Below are positions 10,665-21,073 of a DNA stretch of 64,000 nt, piece by piece (position 1 is the first letter of the stretch; each line of letters opens with the position of its first letter). The notes under the pieces were generated by a model. The model was not told where the DNA came from. It was given only the letters and a program-made list of their open reading frames with translations, and did no database searches. Both the position numbers and the translations under genes were made by a program. Origin of the DNA: Anolis sagrei (lineage: Eukaryota > Chordata > Lepidosauria > Squamata > Anolidae); assembly GCF_037176765.1 (NCBI RefSeq), contig NC_090028.1, positions 24,648,827 to 24,712,826 on the forward strand, read 5' to 3'.

Positions 10665-11870
10665 GTACAGTGGCTCTTATTTCTCATGCCAGTAAGGTAA
10701 TGCTCAAGATCCCGCAAGGAAGACTCCAGCAAGACATGGAGAGAGAGTTGCCAGATGTTCAAGCTGGGTTCAGAAAAGGCAGAGGAACCAGAGACCAAAT
10801 GGCCAAATATCTGCTGGGTAATGGAGAAAGGCAGGGAGTTTCAGAAAAACATCTATTTCTGTTTTATTGACTATTCTAAAGCCTTTGACTTTGTGGATCA
10901 TAATAAATTGTGGCAAGTTCTTGGTGATATTTATGGGGAACCCAAGCCACCTTGTCTGTCTCCTGAGGAATCTGTATAATGACCAAGTAGCAACAGTAAG
11001 AACTGACCATGGAACAACAGAATGGTTCAAGATTGGGAAAGGGGTACGGCGGAGTTGTATCCTCTCCCCCAACCTATTATGCAGAACACATCATGCGAGG
11101 TGCAGGCTTAACAAATCCAAGACTGGAGTTAAAATTGCTGGAAGAAACATAAACAACTTTAGATATGCAGATGATACTACTTTGATGGCTGAAAGTGAGG
11201 AGGAGCTGAGGAGCCTTCTAATCAAGGTGAAAGGAGGGTTGCAGTTAAACATAAAAAAACCTCCAAGATTATGGCAACAAGAATGATTGAAAACTGGAAA
11301 ATAAAGGGAGAAAGCGTGGAGGCAGTGACAGACTTTCTATTTCTAGGTGCAAAGATTGGGCATTACTGCAGACGCAGATTGCAGCCAGCAAATCAGGAGA
11401 CGTTTCCTTCTTGGGAGGAGAGCAATGCCCAATCTCGATAAAATAGTGAAGAGTAGAGACATCACACTGGCAACAAAGATCCGGATAGTTAAAGCAATGG
11501 AATTCTCCGTAGTCACCTACAGATGTGAGAGCTGGAGCTTAGGGAAGGCTGAGCGAAGGGATGCTTTTGAACTGTGGTGTTGGAGGAAAGTTCTGAGAGT
11601 GCCTTGGACTGCGAAAAGATCCAAACAGTCCATACTTTAGGAAATAAAGCCCGACTGCTCATTTGAGGGAAGGATAGTAGAGGCAAAGATGAAGTCCTTT
11701 GGCCACATCATGAAAAGACAGGAAAGCTTGGAGAAGACAATGATGCTGGGGAAAATGGAAGGAAAAAGGAAGAGGGACGACCAAGGGCAAGATGGATGGA
11801 TGGCATCCTTGAAGTGACTGGATTGACCTTGAAGGAGCTGGGGGTAGTGACGACCCAAACATTACTTCCC
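10665..11870 (+). mobile_element. BovB (RTE) LINE, reverse transcriptase and C-terminal part
   Basis: Three frames together cover the BovB order: QAGFRKGRGTRDQ, IDYSKAFDFVDH, GKGVRRSCILSP, the catalytic FRYADDTTLMAES, LGRRAMPNLDKI, then CESWSLGKAERRDAFELWCW and the C-terminal 'GHIMKRQESLEKTMML' region. Several frame breaks and a 5' truncation make it dead. BovB is known for horizontal transfer involving squamates. Confidence 0.85.
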
Positions 11871-12080
11871 AGCATTATTATTTCCTCCTTCTCTTCTTCT
11901 TCTTTCTCCTAATATCTCATTACAGAGTGTATAGTTGTTTACCTGTGTGCCATTGAAATTGTGTAATTGAATAGTATGTGATATAGTATTAGTTACGCTT
12001 ATTTTTAATAGGAACTCTCAAGCAACCCAAAACTGTATTTCTCCGGCATCTCTGTGGATGCGTGTTAACAGAGAGTCTTA
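11871..12080. other. AT-rich spacer, no feature recognised
   Basis: No gene or repeat signature was identified between the BovB end and the (ATT)n tract. Confidence 0.3.
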
Positions 12081-12124
<44 letters not shown>

Positions 12125-12985
12125 GAAACACAGCAAGATGAGTCCACAGCAGACACTTGGCTGGCTGTCGAATTGGATCACACGTCGGACCCTTCCCAAG
12201 TGTCTAGGACTGTGTGATGTATCGGCAAATAATGTATGCAGATCCCAGTAAGGTGGCCTTTTGCAACTGGCAGATGGTAACTTTGTCAGCGCCAATTGTG
12301 TTTAAGTGCAGGCCAAGGTCTTTCGGCACTGCACCCAGTGTGCCGATCACCACTGGGACCACCTTGACTGGCTTGTGCCAGAGTCTTTGCAGTTCGATTT
12401 TTAAATCCTCATATCGTGTCAGCTTTTCCAGTTGTTTCTCTGCAATCCTGCTGTCACCTGGGATTGCGACATCGACAATTCATACTTTTTTTTTAAACAC
12501 GATTGTGAGGTCAGGAGTATTGTGCTCCAAAACTCTGTCTGTCTGAATCCGGAAGTCCCAGAGGAGTTTGACATGTTCATTCTCTGTAACTTTTTCTGGC
12601 TTGTGATCCCACCAGTTCTTTGTTGCAGGCAGATGGTCTTTGTGGCACAAGTTCCAGTTAATCATCTGAGCAATGGTGTTATGTCTCTGCTTGTAGTCTG
12701 TCTGTACGATTTTCTTGCAGCATGAGGATGTGATCTATTTTTTCATCGGCTTCCTTGCAGAATCTACATTTGGGATCTGTTGTCGACTTTTCAATTCTGG
12801 TTTTGATGGCATTGGTTTGACTGGCTTGTTCTTGGGCTGCCAGAATCAGGCCCTCCGTCTCCTTTTCCCAAGTTCCATTTGTGAGCCACAGCCAAGTTTT
12901 TTCTTTGTCAATTTGGCTCTCAATTTTCCCCAGGAACTGGCCAGGGAGAGCTGCCTTTTGCCAGTTTTCTCTTCTGCTTTGGATT
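12081..12985 (-). mobile_element. R4/Dong-like LINE, C-terminal part with (ATT)n tail
   Basis: On the minus strand the frames read 'WLTNGTWEKETEGLILAAQ', then C-x2-C 'DPKCRFCKEADEKIDHIL', then 'NWWDHKPEKVTENEHVKLLW' and 'LRIQTDR..DLTIV', ending in 'VVPVVIGTLGAVPKDLG'. This resembles R4/Dong-type LINE C-terminal domains. The 3' end abuts (ATT)n at 12,081-12,125. Clade assignment is from memory. Confidence 0.6.
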
Positions 12986-13275
12986 GTGTTATTATTGTTG
13001 TTGTTGTTGTTGTTATTATTATTTGAAACACAACAAGATAAGTCCACAGCAAACATTCTGCTAGCTGTTGAATTGGATCACACATCGGACACTTCCCAAG
13101 TGTCTAGGACTGTGCGATGTATCGGCAAATAATGCGTGCAGATCCCAGTAAGGTGGCCTTCTGCAGCTGGCAGATGGTAATTTTGTCAGCACCGATTGTG
13201 TTTAAGTGCAGGCCAAGGTCTTTAGGCACTGCACCCAGTGTGCTGATCACCACTGGGACATTATTATTATTATTC
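12986..13275 (-). mobile_element. second R4/Dong-like LINE 3' end
   Basis: Repeats the last about 240 bp of the neighbour ('aaacacaacaagat..agtcc' through 'cactgggac') after its own TTG/ATT-type tract. It is a separate, shorter copy in the same orientation; the first copy ends in its tail region, suggesting tail-targeted insertion. Confidence 0.6.
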
Positions 13276-13369
13276 ATTTATCCGTCAACTTCCGATCCGC
13301 GGGGGAACTATACATTCATGGAGCGTCGATCAAATCAAAATTTTTCATAAGACCAGCATAAGTAGAGTG

Positions 13370-13525
13370 GGGTACAGAACGGAGGTTCCATTGAACTTTA
13401 GGAAGACATTCTCCTTACATGACTGTAAGGAGAGGTTTTCAGCCTCGGAGTCCGGAGGAGGCTCCTTCCTTGGAGGCTGTTAAACAGGCTGGATGGCCAT
13501 CTGTCAGGGATATTTTGATTGTAGG
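13370..13525 (+). mobile_element. CR1 3' fragment, diverged
   Basis: Holds 'ggaggctccttccttgga' and 'ctggatggccatctgtcag' in the order seen in the better CR1 copies. Confidence 0.65.
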
Positions 13526-13526
13526 A

Positions 13527-13689
13527 GCCCCCAGTGGCGCAGTGGGTTAAACCCCTGTGCCGACAAGACTGAAGACCGATAGGTCACAGGTTCGAATTTG
13601 GGGAGAGCACAGAAGAGCTCCCTGTATGAGCTCTAGCTCCTCATGCGGGGACATGAGAGAAGCCTCCCACAAGGATGGTAAAAAACACC

Positions 13690-13734
<45 letters not shown>

Positions 13735-14105
13735 TTATTTATACCCCGCTCCATCTCCCCCAGGGGGACTCGGTGAGGCTTACATGAGGCCACACCCATC
13801 AGTACAGTACATACATTATAATAATAATATAATAATAATTATATTATTATTATATATATTACATGGCAATACCAGAAATAAAATAAATAAAATGCAAAGA
13901 AATAAAATAAACGACACAGAGAATATAGAACAAGCAATAAAAAACAGAAATTTCACTGGGCAGGGCCACATTCAAAGCTAAAATTTGAACTGGGAGATAG
14001 GACAAAAAACCCACATCCGGGCATCCTCTGAGCAACGCCCTTGCAGATTATCAATTCTATCACACTAGAAGTGACTTCCAGTTCTCAAGTCGCTCCTGAC
14101 TCAAC
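13527..14105 (+). mobile_element. Sauria-type SINE split by an L2-type 3' end
   Basis: The SINE head 'ggagcccccagtggcgcag' begins at 13,527. The body runs to 'aaggatggtaaaaaac' at about 13,689 and resumes at about 14,005 with 'gggcatcctctgagcaacg', ending 'caagtcgctcctgac'. The interruption (about 13,690-14,000) is an (AAT)n tract plus the reverse complement of the 'ccccgctccatctccccc' L2-type end. The head is tRNA-derived with a B-box-like 'ggttcgaat'. Confidence 0.8.
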
Positions 14106-14224
14106 CAAAAACAACCCAAAAAACTTGATCTTGGAGCCTTTTGTGCTTTTCCTGCAGGGCAGAAGGGGCTTGGAGTAGATGGCGCATGGGGTCTCTTCCA
14201 ACTCTATGAATGTGTGATTCCTGA

Positions 14225-14428
<204 letters not shown>

Positions 14429-15225
14429 GCCAGATGTCCAAAGGGATGCCTTTTCTTCACCTCTCTCTACCTTTACAAAAGAATTACTCATGGACCTGCA
14501 TATACTTTGCCATTGGGACCAGGTTGAGAAACGTTGCTGGCTTCTGATGCCCGTACAGAATGACAGTAGCGATGCTGGACAGAGATGGCAAGAAGGCAGA
14601 TCTTTGCATGACGGTGATGGTGTTTTTGGGTCAAGGAGGCCCTGCTTGTTGTCTTGGGTCCGTCCTTTGTGGCTTATCAAAACGAGAGGATGACGTTTCA
14701 TACTATGAGCATGTACTGATTTGTAGGCACATTTTGGAAAGGATTGCAATAGAGTTGAAATAGGAATGTGGTAAGAACTTCATAATTCATCCCTGTGGTT
14801 TCGTTTCTAGGAATTTGGTGCATCCTCCAGGTGATTCTCTGAGATGCTCCCCTGGAAGTAACCATAGCATCGCCATGAAGGACTGAGCAAATTCTTAGTG
14901 TTTAGGTCCTCAAAGGGATTTTGTAGGATGCAGAGATCACAAGTAATATAATGGCGTTTGGTCATCTCTAGGCCTATCTGGGAACCTATCGCAAGTGGAT
15001 ATGGAAGCCTCACTATACAACGGAGAAGACTGTGACTCAGGTGATCTTTGTGCAAACCTGTTCAATCATGTCACCTGGGTGCTAATGATTGATAGGCAAA
15101 TTCAAGGGCATTGCGTTCCCCCTTAATATAATTATAGCTAGGCTTTGACCTCCTCACTGTTCAACACTCACACTTTCCATTCCAAAAGGATGGGGTTCTG
15201 CAGGGTTGTTAAATGGAGCGTGGAA
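14429..15225. other. downstream of C16orf74-like exon; no repeat recognised
   Basis: Probably 3' UTR and intergenic sequence. Open frames here are short and I see no homology. No canonical polyadenylation signal stood out. Confidence 0.35.
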
Positions 15226-15229
15226 AGGT

Positions 15230-16225
15230 GACACATCCATCCCCTTCCCACTAAAGAAATGGGGCAGCCTGCAAGTCCCATTATCCCCAGCCATTGTTGA
15301 GTGTGCCTCAAGGTTACATTTGGAGGGACTATGGGTCCCATAATCCTCAAATAATGGTCTGAAAAATGGAGAGAGCACCTCCAAAAGCTTTGCCAGAGCT
15401 ACTTTTGGGGGACCACAGACCTCATCATCCCCAGACTATGGTTTAGGTAGTGTAAAGAACGCCTCAGAGCTTCACCAGAGCTACTTTTATGTGACCACAG
15501 ATCCTGTCATCCCCTGACAATGGTTGAGGAAGTGTAAAGAGCACCTCAGAGCTTTGCCAGAGCTACTTTTGTGGAACTACAAATCCCATCATCCACAGAT
15601 AATTGTTTAGGAAGTGTGAAGAGCAACACAGAGCCTTTGCCAGAGCTACTTTTGTGGGACTACAAATCCCATCATCCACAGATAATTGTTTAGGAAGTGT
15701 GAAGAGCCCCTCTTGTGGGACTACAAATCCCATCCGCAGACAATGGTTTAGGAAGTGTAAAGAGCCCCTCAGAGCTCTGCCAGAGCTACTTTTGTGGGAC
15801 TACAAATCCCATCATCCACAGATAATTGTTTAGGAAGTGTGAAGAGCCCCTCTTGTGGGACTACAAATCCTATCCACAGACAATGGTTTAGGAAGTGTAA
15901 AGAGCACCTCAGAGCTTTGCCAGGGCTACTTTTGTGTGACCACAGATCCCAGCATCCCCTGACAATGGTTTAGGAATTGTGAAGATCACCTCAGAGCTTT
16001 GCCAGGGCTACTTTTTTGGGACTGCAAATCCCATCATCCCCTGACAATGTTTTAGGAAATATAAAGAACCCCTCAGAGCTTTGCCAGAGTTACTTTTTTT
16101 AGGAACTACAGATCCCATCATCCCCTGCCAATGATTTAGGAAGTGTAAAGATCCCCTCAGAGCTTTGCCAGGGCTACTTTTTGGTGGACTACATTTCCCA
16201 TCATCCCTAGGCAAAGGTTTAGAAA
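15230..16225. repeat. 82-bp tandem repeat array A
   Basis: About a dozen units of roughly 82 bp built on 'agagctttgccagagctact', 'tgggactacaaatcccatc' and 'tgtttaggaagtgt'. Units at the left edge are the most diverged, and two units carry a deletion of about 35 bp. A second array with the same period lies in GINS2 intron 1 (21.09-21.40 kb). Confidence 0.85.
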
Positions 16226-16249
16226 GGATGTCTTCTTCCATTTGTTGGA

Positions 16250-16445
16250 TCCCTTCTTCGCTTTGGTGCATTGAACTGGATTATATGTAAGTGTAGACAC
16301 ATATAATCCAGTTCAAAGCAGATAATAATGTGCATTATCTGCTTTGATATTAATCAAGATTAATATTAATTAATATTATATTAATATTATGTATATATTA
16401 ATATTATATTGGATTAATATTATGGTGGTGTAGAAGGGGCCTGGA
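16250..16445. mobile_element. palindromic MITE-like element
   Basis: Inverted words 'tataatccagttcaaagca' and 'gcattatctgctttgat' in a foldback layout, followed by 'ggtgtagaaggggcc'. No transposase. Superfamily unknown; an AT-rich stretch is expanded in the middle. Confidence 0.5.
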
Positions 16446-16984
16446 ACTGTCTTGCTCAAATCGGAAACCATTGCAGGGCATGAAGACATCTGAGCCAAGA
16501 CAGATATATCTCTATACACACATATCCACACACAAAGAGAAAAGTTGAAAAGGGTTCTAGAGCTTCTCAATGTAACTGGCCACATCCAATATGACAATGT
16601 GTGTTCGACAGGAAGAGACGCATTCACACCCCGAAGAAAGGGCTGCATTATTATCCCAAGCACGAACTATTTCTCTTTGAAGAGATGCGATCCTACCTGC
16701 AACGGACGACAGAAAACAATTGTGTCATTATTATTATGGGATGACAAGTCTATCATACGACCTGTGTGAAAATGAAGCAAATGTTATGTTGACATTTGTT
16801 TGAATGAGATGCTGTCCATCCCTTCGTTTCAGCTCAATATCAGGGAATAAATATCTCAACTAGCCATAAAGATCCTTTGAAACCTCAACATCTTCTCAGG
16901 CTTAACCAACCGCCATGGACAAAACGTACATTCTTTGTATTAGGCATTATTGCTGCAGATGGAATGATGGCTGGAATGAGCATC
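16446..16984. other. unique sequence, no feature recognised
   Basis: No repeat or coding signature. It could hold regulatory sequence, but I see nothing specific. Confidence 0.3.
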
Positions 16985-16997
16985 AGATTACTGTATA

Positions 16998-17240
16998 ATG
17001 TATTGTTGAAGGCTTTCATAGCCAGAATCATTGGGTTGTGCGTTTTCCAGGCTGTATGGCCATGTTCCAGAAGCATTCTCTCCTGATGTTTTGCCTGCAT
17101 CTATGGTGGGCATCTTTAGAGGACCTCCTCTTTAGAGGACCTCACAACCTCTGAGGATGCCTGCCGTAGATGCAGATGAAACATCAGGAGAGAATGCTTC
17201 CAGAATATGGCCATACAGACTGGAAAACTCACAACAATCC
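16998..17240. mobile_element. foldback Penelope-like insertion with 13-bp target duplication
   Basis: A reverse tail ('gtattgttgaaggctttcat'-type start) and a forward tail meet near 17,120 and end 'ggaaaactcacaacaatcc'. The flanking word agattactgtata is repeated exactly at 16,985-16,997 and 17,241-17,253. No endonuclease sequence lies between the arms. Confidence 0.85.
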
Positions 17241-17247
17241 AGATTAC

Positions 17248-17690
17248 TGTATACTTGATCCATCACTATCAAACTGAATGCGGTTTCCTATGTCACTTTT
17301 TTTTGTATAAGAATTGAAATCCTTGCACTCTCTTTGGCCATTTCTCCCCAATTATATTTCTGCTAGATTTGCCCCCTCCTAAAAAAAAAGCCTGAAAGTT
17401 TGATTCCAACCTTAGCATTGATTCTATCCATTGCTGGACTGGCATGTTTTATTGTCATTGGAAATAATAATGTTTTCCAAGTCTTGGGAATATTTATAAA
17501 GCATCATGATTTGTTATGCATTTAGAATGTCCTGTTTTTTTGTGAAATATTTTATTATTTTATATTATTTTATTTATTTACTAACGGGTCCCTGGCGTTG
17601 CCCGGGGTATTTTAAAATGTCATTTTGTAAAATTGCACAAAATGCATAAGGTTGTAGGTTAACTGCAACAGACATCATGCCAACTGATTG
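17248..17690. other. no clear feature
   Basis: AT-rich sequence. A short word near 17,585 ('ggcgttgcccgggg') resembles termini of some repeats but is too short to assign. Confidence 0.3.
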
Positions 17691-17699
17691 AGAATTTTT

Positions 17700-18420
17700 A
17701 TTTTATTTTATTTATTTCAAACAATTCTCAATCCCCAAGGGGGGACTCAGGGCGGCTTACGCCGGCAACAATTCGATGCCAACACACAATATAGCAAGAG
17801 AACACGATTAAAACATTGATTAAAACATTAAATATAAATAGGCAGTTAAAACATTATTAACAATAATATGGGCACATCCAAAATAGATTCAACATTCAGG
17901 GACTTAGTTCATTATCAGTTCACTTACTTAGGCGATCCCTCGTTTTCCGAGGAGGATTGTCTTCCAGTGTTCTTGTGGGTCCGTATGTGGCTGTGGAGCC
18001 CTATTCTTGCTCTGCATCTTCTTCCGCACTGAGGGCATTGGTTTCCAGGCGGAAGGCGGTCTCAGTCGGGGTTGGCTTGACGCGCCTTCCTCTTGGCACG
18101 CGTCTCCCTTTCGCCCTCTTCAAATTCTGCAGCACTGCTGGTCACAGTTGACCTCCAGCTGGAGCAGTCAAGGGCCAGGGCTGCCCAGTTCTCAGTGTCT
18201 ATGCCGGAGTTTTTAAGGTTGGCTTTGAGCCCGTCTTTAAATCTCTTTTCTTGTCCACCAACATTCTGTTTTCCGTTCTAAGCCTGCTGTCCAAATGCCT
18301 GGTCCCACAACCACGATTTGAGCTTTTTCCTGAAGGAAAGGAGAGATGGCACCAACCTAATTTCACTGGGGAGTGAGTTCACAGGCGGAGGCCCACCACC
18401 AAGAAGGCCGTGTTGCACAA
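17700..18420 (-). mobile_element. L2-type LINE 3' part split by another LINE fragment
   Basis: The L2-type 3' end and UTR run from about 17,700 to 17,920 and resume at about 18,281 ('gcctggtcccacaaccacg') to 18,420. The gap is filled by the separate LINE piece at 17,925-18,277, so the order of events is L2 first and the other insertion later. Confidence 0.7.
17925..18277 (-). mobile_element. LINE C-terminal fragment with C2H2-like zinc finger
   Basis: On the minus strand it reads RFKDGLKANLKNSGIDTENW, then WRSTVTSSAAEFEEGERE and a zinc-finger-like end CPQCGRRCRARIGLHSHIRT. It is better preserved than the copy at 9,745-10,080. Both are about 340 bp with similar limits, so this may be a mobile unit in its own right. 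One stop interrupts the frame after ANPD. Confidence 0.6.
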
Positions 18421-18505
18421 AGCGTGTTTTAGCCAAGTCCCATGCAAAAGACACACAAACAAGAGGGAAAAAGGAACATAAAAACTTTACTCTTAGCAGC
18501 AGAGG

Positions 18506-18530
18506 TGGAGCCCCCGGTGGCACAGTGGGT
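18506..18530 (+). mobile_element. Sauria-type SINE head fragment
   Basis: 'ggagcccccggtggcacag' plus 'tgggtta', cut by the next L2 copy. Confidence 0.65.
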
Positions 18531-18536
18531 TATTGA

Positions 18537-19505
18537 TTGATTTATTTAAAACACTTATATTCCGCCCTTCTCACCCCGAAGGGGACTCAGAGCGGAGCAC
18601 AGCATATACATGGCAAACATTCAATGCCTGGGTACAATACATAAACATTAAAAAACATTTATCTAAATATTAAAATACACCATTTAAAATAACACAATTT
18701 AAAACCGTCCTAGCCATCCGCATCAAATCCAATTGGCTCTGTCATCTTTCCCATTGTCGCTTCATTGTCCTGTCCCGAAAGCTTGGTCCCACAGCCAAGT
18801 TTTTACCATCCTTTTAAAGGACAGGAGGGAGAGGCCGACCTGATCTCACCAGGAAGGGAGTTCCATAGCTGGGGAGCAATCACCGAGAAGGCCCTGTCCC
18901 TTGTCCCCACCAATCGCGCCTTTGACAATGGCGGGACGGAAAGCAGGGCCTCCCCGGAGGATCTTAATCTCTGCGATGGTAGAGGGAGATGCGTTTGGAC
19001 AGGTAATTTGGGCCAGGGCCGTTTAGGGCTTTAAAGGCCAAAGCCAGCACTTTGAATTGTGCCTGGTAGTAAACTGGCAGCCAGTGGAGTTGGCGTAACA
19101 TGGGAGTTGTATGCTCCCTGTATGCCACCCCAGTTATTAACCTGGCTGCCTCTCGTTGGACTATTTGAAGCTTCCGAGCAGTCTTCAAAGGCAACCCCAC
19201 ATGGAGTGTGTTGCAGTAGTCTATTCTAGATGTAACGAGAGCGTGGACCACCGTGGCCAAGTCTGACTTCCCAAGGTACGGGTGCAGCTGGCACACAAGT
19301 TTTAATTGTGTGAACGCTCCCCTGGCCACCGCCGAGACCTGGGATTCCAGGCTCAGTGATGAATCCAGGAGAACTCCCAAGCTGCAAACCTGTGCCTTCA
19401 AGGGGAGTGTGACCCCATCCAGCACAGGTTACGACCCTATACCCTGTTCGGCCTTGCGACTGACCAGGAGGACCTCTGTCTTGTCTGGATTCAACTGAAC
19501 CAAAC
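18537..19505 (-). mobile_element. L2-type LINE, C-terminal coding region and complete 3' end
   Basis: Minus strand: a long frame (about 18,964-19,425) encodes [59 protein letters not shown] and GPNYLSKRIS. The 3' UTR ends in 'ggcattgaatgtttgccat' and 'ggggtgagaagggcggaata', words also forming the tails of two SINEs in this window. Best reference copy of this LINE family here. Confidence 0.85.
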
Positions 19506-19660
19506 TTGGCGTGAATGGTCAGTATGGCTAAATGTGAACACTGGTGGAGTTTGGGGAAAATAGACCTTGACGTTTGGGAATCTGAATCCCACCAATGATA
19601 GAATTGGGCCAATAGTAAAGAATAGGGAAGGGTTAAGGGAAAGGCAGTGGGGGAGGGGGT
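19506..19660 (-). mobile_element. fragment of the shared Helitron/hAT module
   Basis: Contains 'gtgaacactggtggagttt' and 'ggggaaaatagaccttga', the module shared by several DNA elements here. No ends are present. Confidence 0.5.
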
Positions 19661-19980
19661 CATGCAATTTCCACATCAGTGGAGAGAGTCAGAAAAACTG
19701 GGATGTCTGTGGTGGAGGAAACACATAAAATCTAGGAGCAAATTCTCCTTGTATGATAGCCTTCATTTGGGTGAGGGACAGGATGGTGTTTGTGGAGGAC
19801 ATTGGCAGGGCTCTTGGACATGTTGATGGTACTCACTATAACCTTCAATGTCATTGGCCTTTGATGTCTCCTGAGTAGTGGGAGCTATAGTTTGCTGAGG
19901 CTGGACCTTGCCTGTGTTAGTGGACACCCCAGTCGCATACAAACACATACAGATTTTCTCTTTTATTGTGTGTATAGAAG
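19661..19980. other. no feature recognised
   Basis: Unique-looking sequence upstream of the AT-rich tract. Confidence 0.3.
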
Positions 19981-20175
19981 ATATTTTATTTTATATTTTA
20001 TTATTTTATTTGATACTATTTTATATTTAATTTAATTTAAATTTAAATCTTATTTTATATTTTATATTTTTTAAATTTTTATTTTATATTATATTTATTA
20101 TTTATTAATATTTATTTATTAATATTTATTTATATTTATATTATTTATATTTATTTATATTTATTTATATTTAAT

Positions 20176-20256
<81 letters not shown>

Positions 20257-20258
20257 TT
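19981..20258. repeat. AT-rich tract and (CTAT)n microsatellite
   Basis: TTTTA/TTTAAT-type low complexity to about 20,177, then about 20 CTAT units. Confidence 0.95.
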
Positions 20259-20289
20259 TTAGAGGCATCCGAAATACAGACTAATCACC

Positions 20290-20983
20290 TCTAGAGCCAA
20301 TAAAGTGCAACACAGCTTCAAAATATAGCGTTACCCAATCACAGCAAGCCTCCAAGGAATGAGCCAATCAGGAGACGGGGCGAGAGACCCTCCAACCAAT
20401 AGACATCGCTCGTAGGCGGGGCTAAATTCCATGCGAGAAAATAAGACAACATAAGTTAAGCATTAGTGGGCGGGGTCTTCCCTGTTTCTCTGCCTCTCAA
20501 CCAATGGCAGCTATGATTGTCTGCTGTAGGAGGAGATATGCAAAACATTGAGCTTCTCATTGGGTTAAGAGTGGGTAGTGGGCGGTACTTTCTCTTCCCA
20601 TCCAATAGGAAACGCCAGGAAAAGCGGGAGGCTTTCAATATAAGCTAAAAGCAGCGGGTGGAGCAGTGGGCGGGATTTAGCTCTTGTTTTCTACCAATAA
20701 AAATCGCGCTTGAGGAAAACCCAGGCTTTTCATTGGATAGAAAAGTAGTCAATCACGTTATTCCCAACCAGTAGGATGTACGGCTTTCTCAGGCTTGGAA
20801 TTAGCGCGGGAAAGAAAAGAAACCAATTCGCGGTGGGCGGGGTTGGCTTGAGTTTCCCAACCAATAGCAGGTGCGCGGGACCAAAGCGGGGGGTTTCATT
20901 GGGCTACGGAAATGATTGCTCGCGTTTCCGACCAATAGGAAGCGGAGATGCCCCAGGAGGCTGAGTTGAGGCTGCATTTTGCC
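20290..20983 (+). promoter_or_regulatory. GINS2 promoter with a CCAAT-box/GC-box array
   Basis: About a dozen CCAAT or ATTGG words lie in under 650 bp (near 20297, 20336, 20364, 20396, 20501, 20559, 20602, 20693, 20732, 20823, 20861, 20898, 20932). GC boxes of the form gtgggcgg recur near 20467, 20578, 20666 and 20833, each followed 20-35 bp later by a CCAAT box. An E2F-like 'agcgcgggaaa' lies near 20,804. No TATA box is evident. NF-Y and E2F control is typical of replication genes; binding here is inferred. Confidence 0.7.
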
Positions 20984-21073
20984 ATGGAGGCCGCGGAAGT
21001 GGAGTTCCTGGCCGAGCAAGAGCAGGTCACCATCATCCCCAACTTCAGCCTGGACCGGATCTACCTCATTGGG
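20984..21073 (+). CDS. GINS2: GINS2 exon 1 (coding part)
   Basis: Encodes residues 1-30 (MEAAEVEFL... to IYLIG) and ends at gtgagt in phase 0. An in-frame ATG lies 12 codons upstream at 20,948 in a weaker context. Confidence 0.97.

Noticed and set aside
1-14000. EMC8 or other expected neighbour to the left of C16orf74
   Set aside because: No exon resembling EMC8 was found in the window; it should lie further left.
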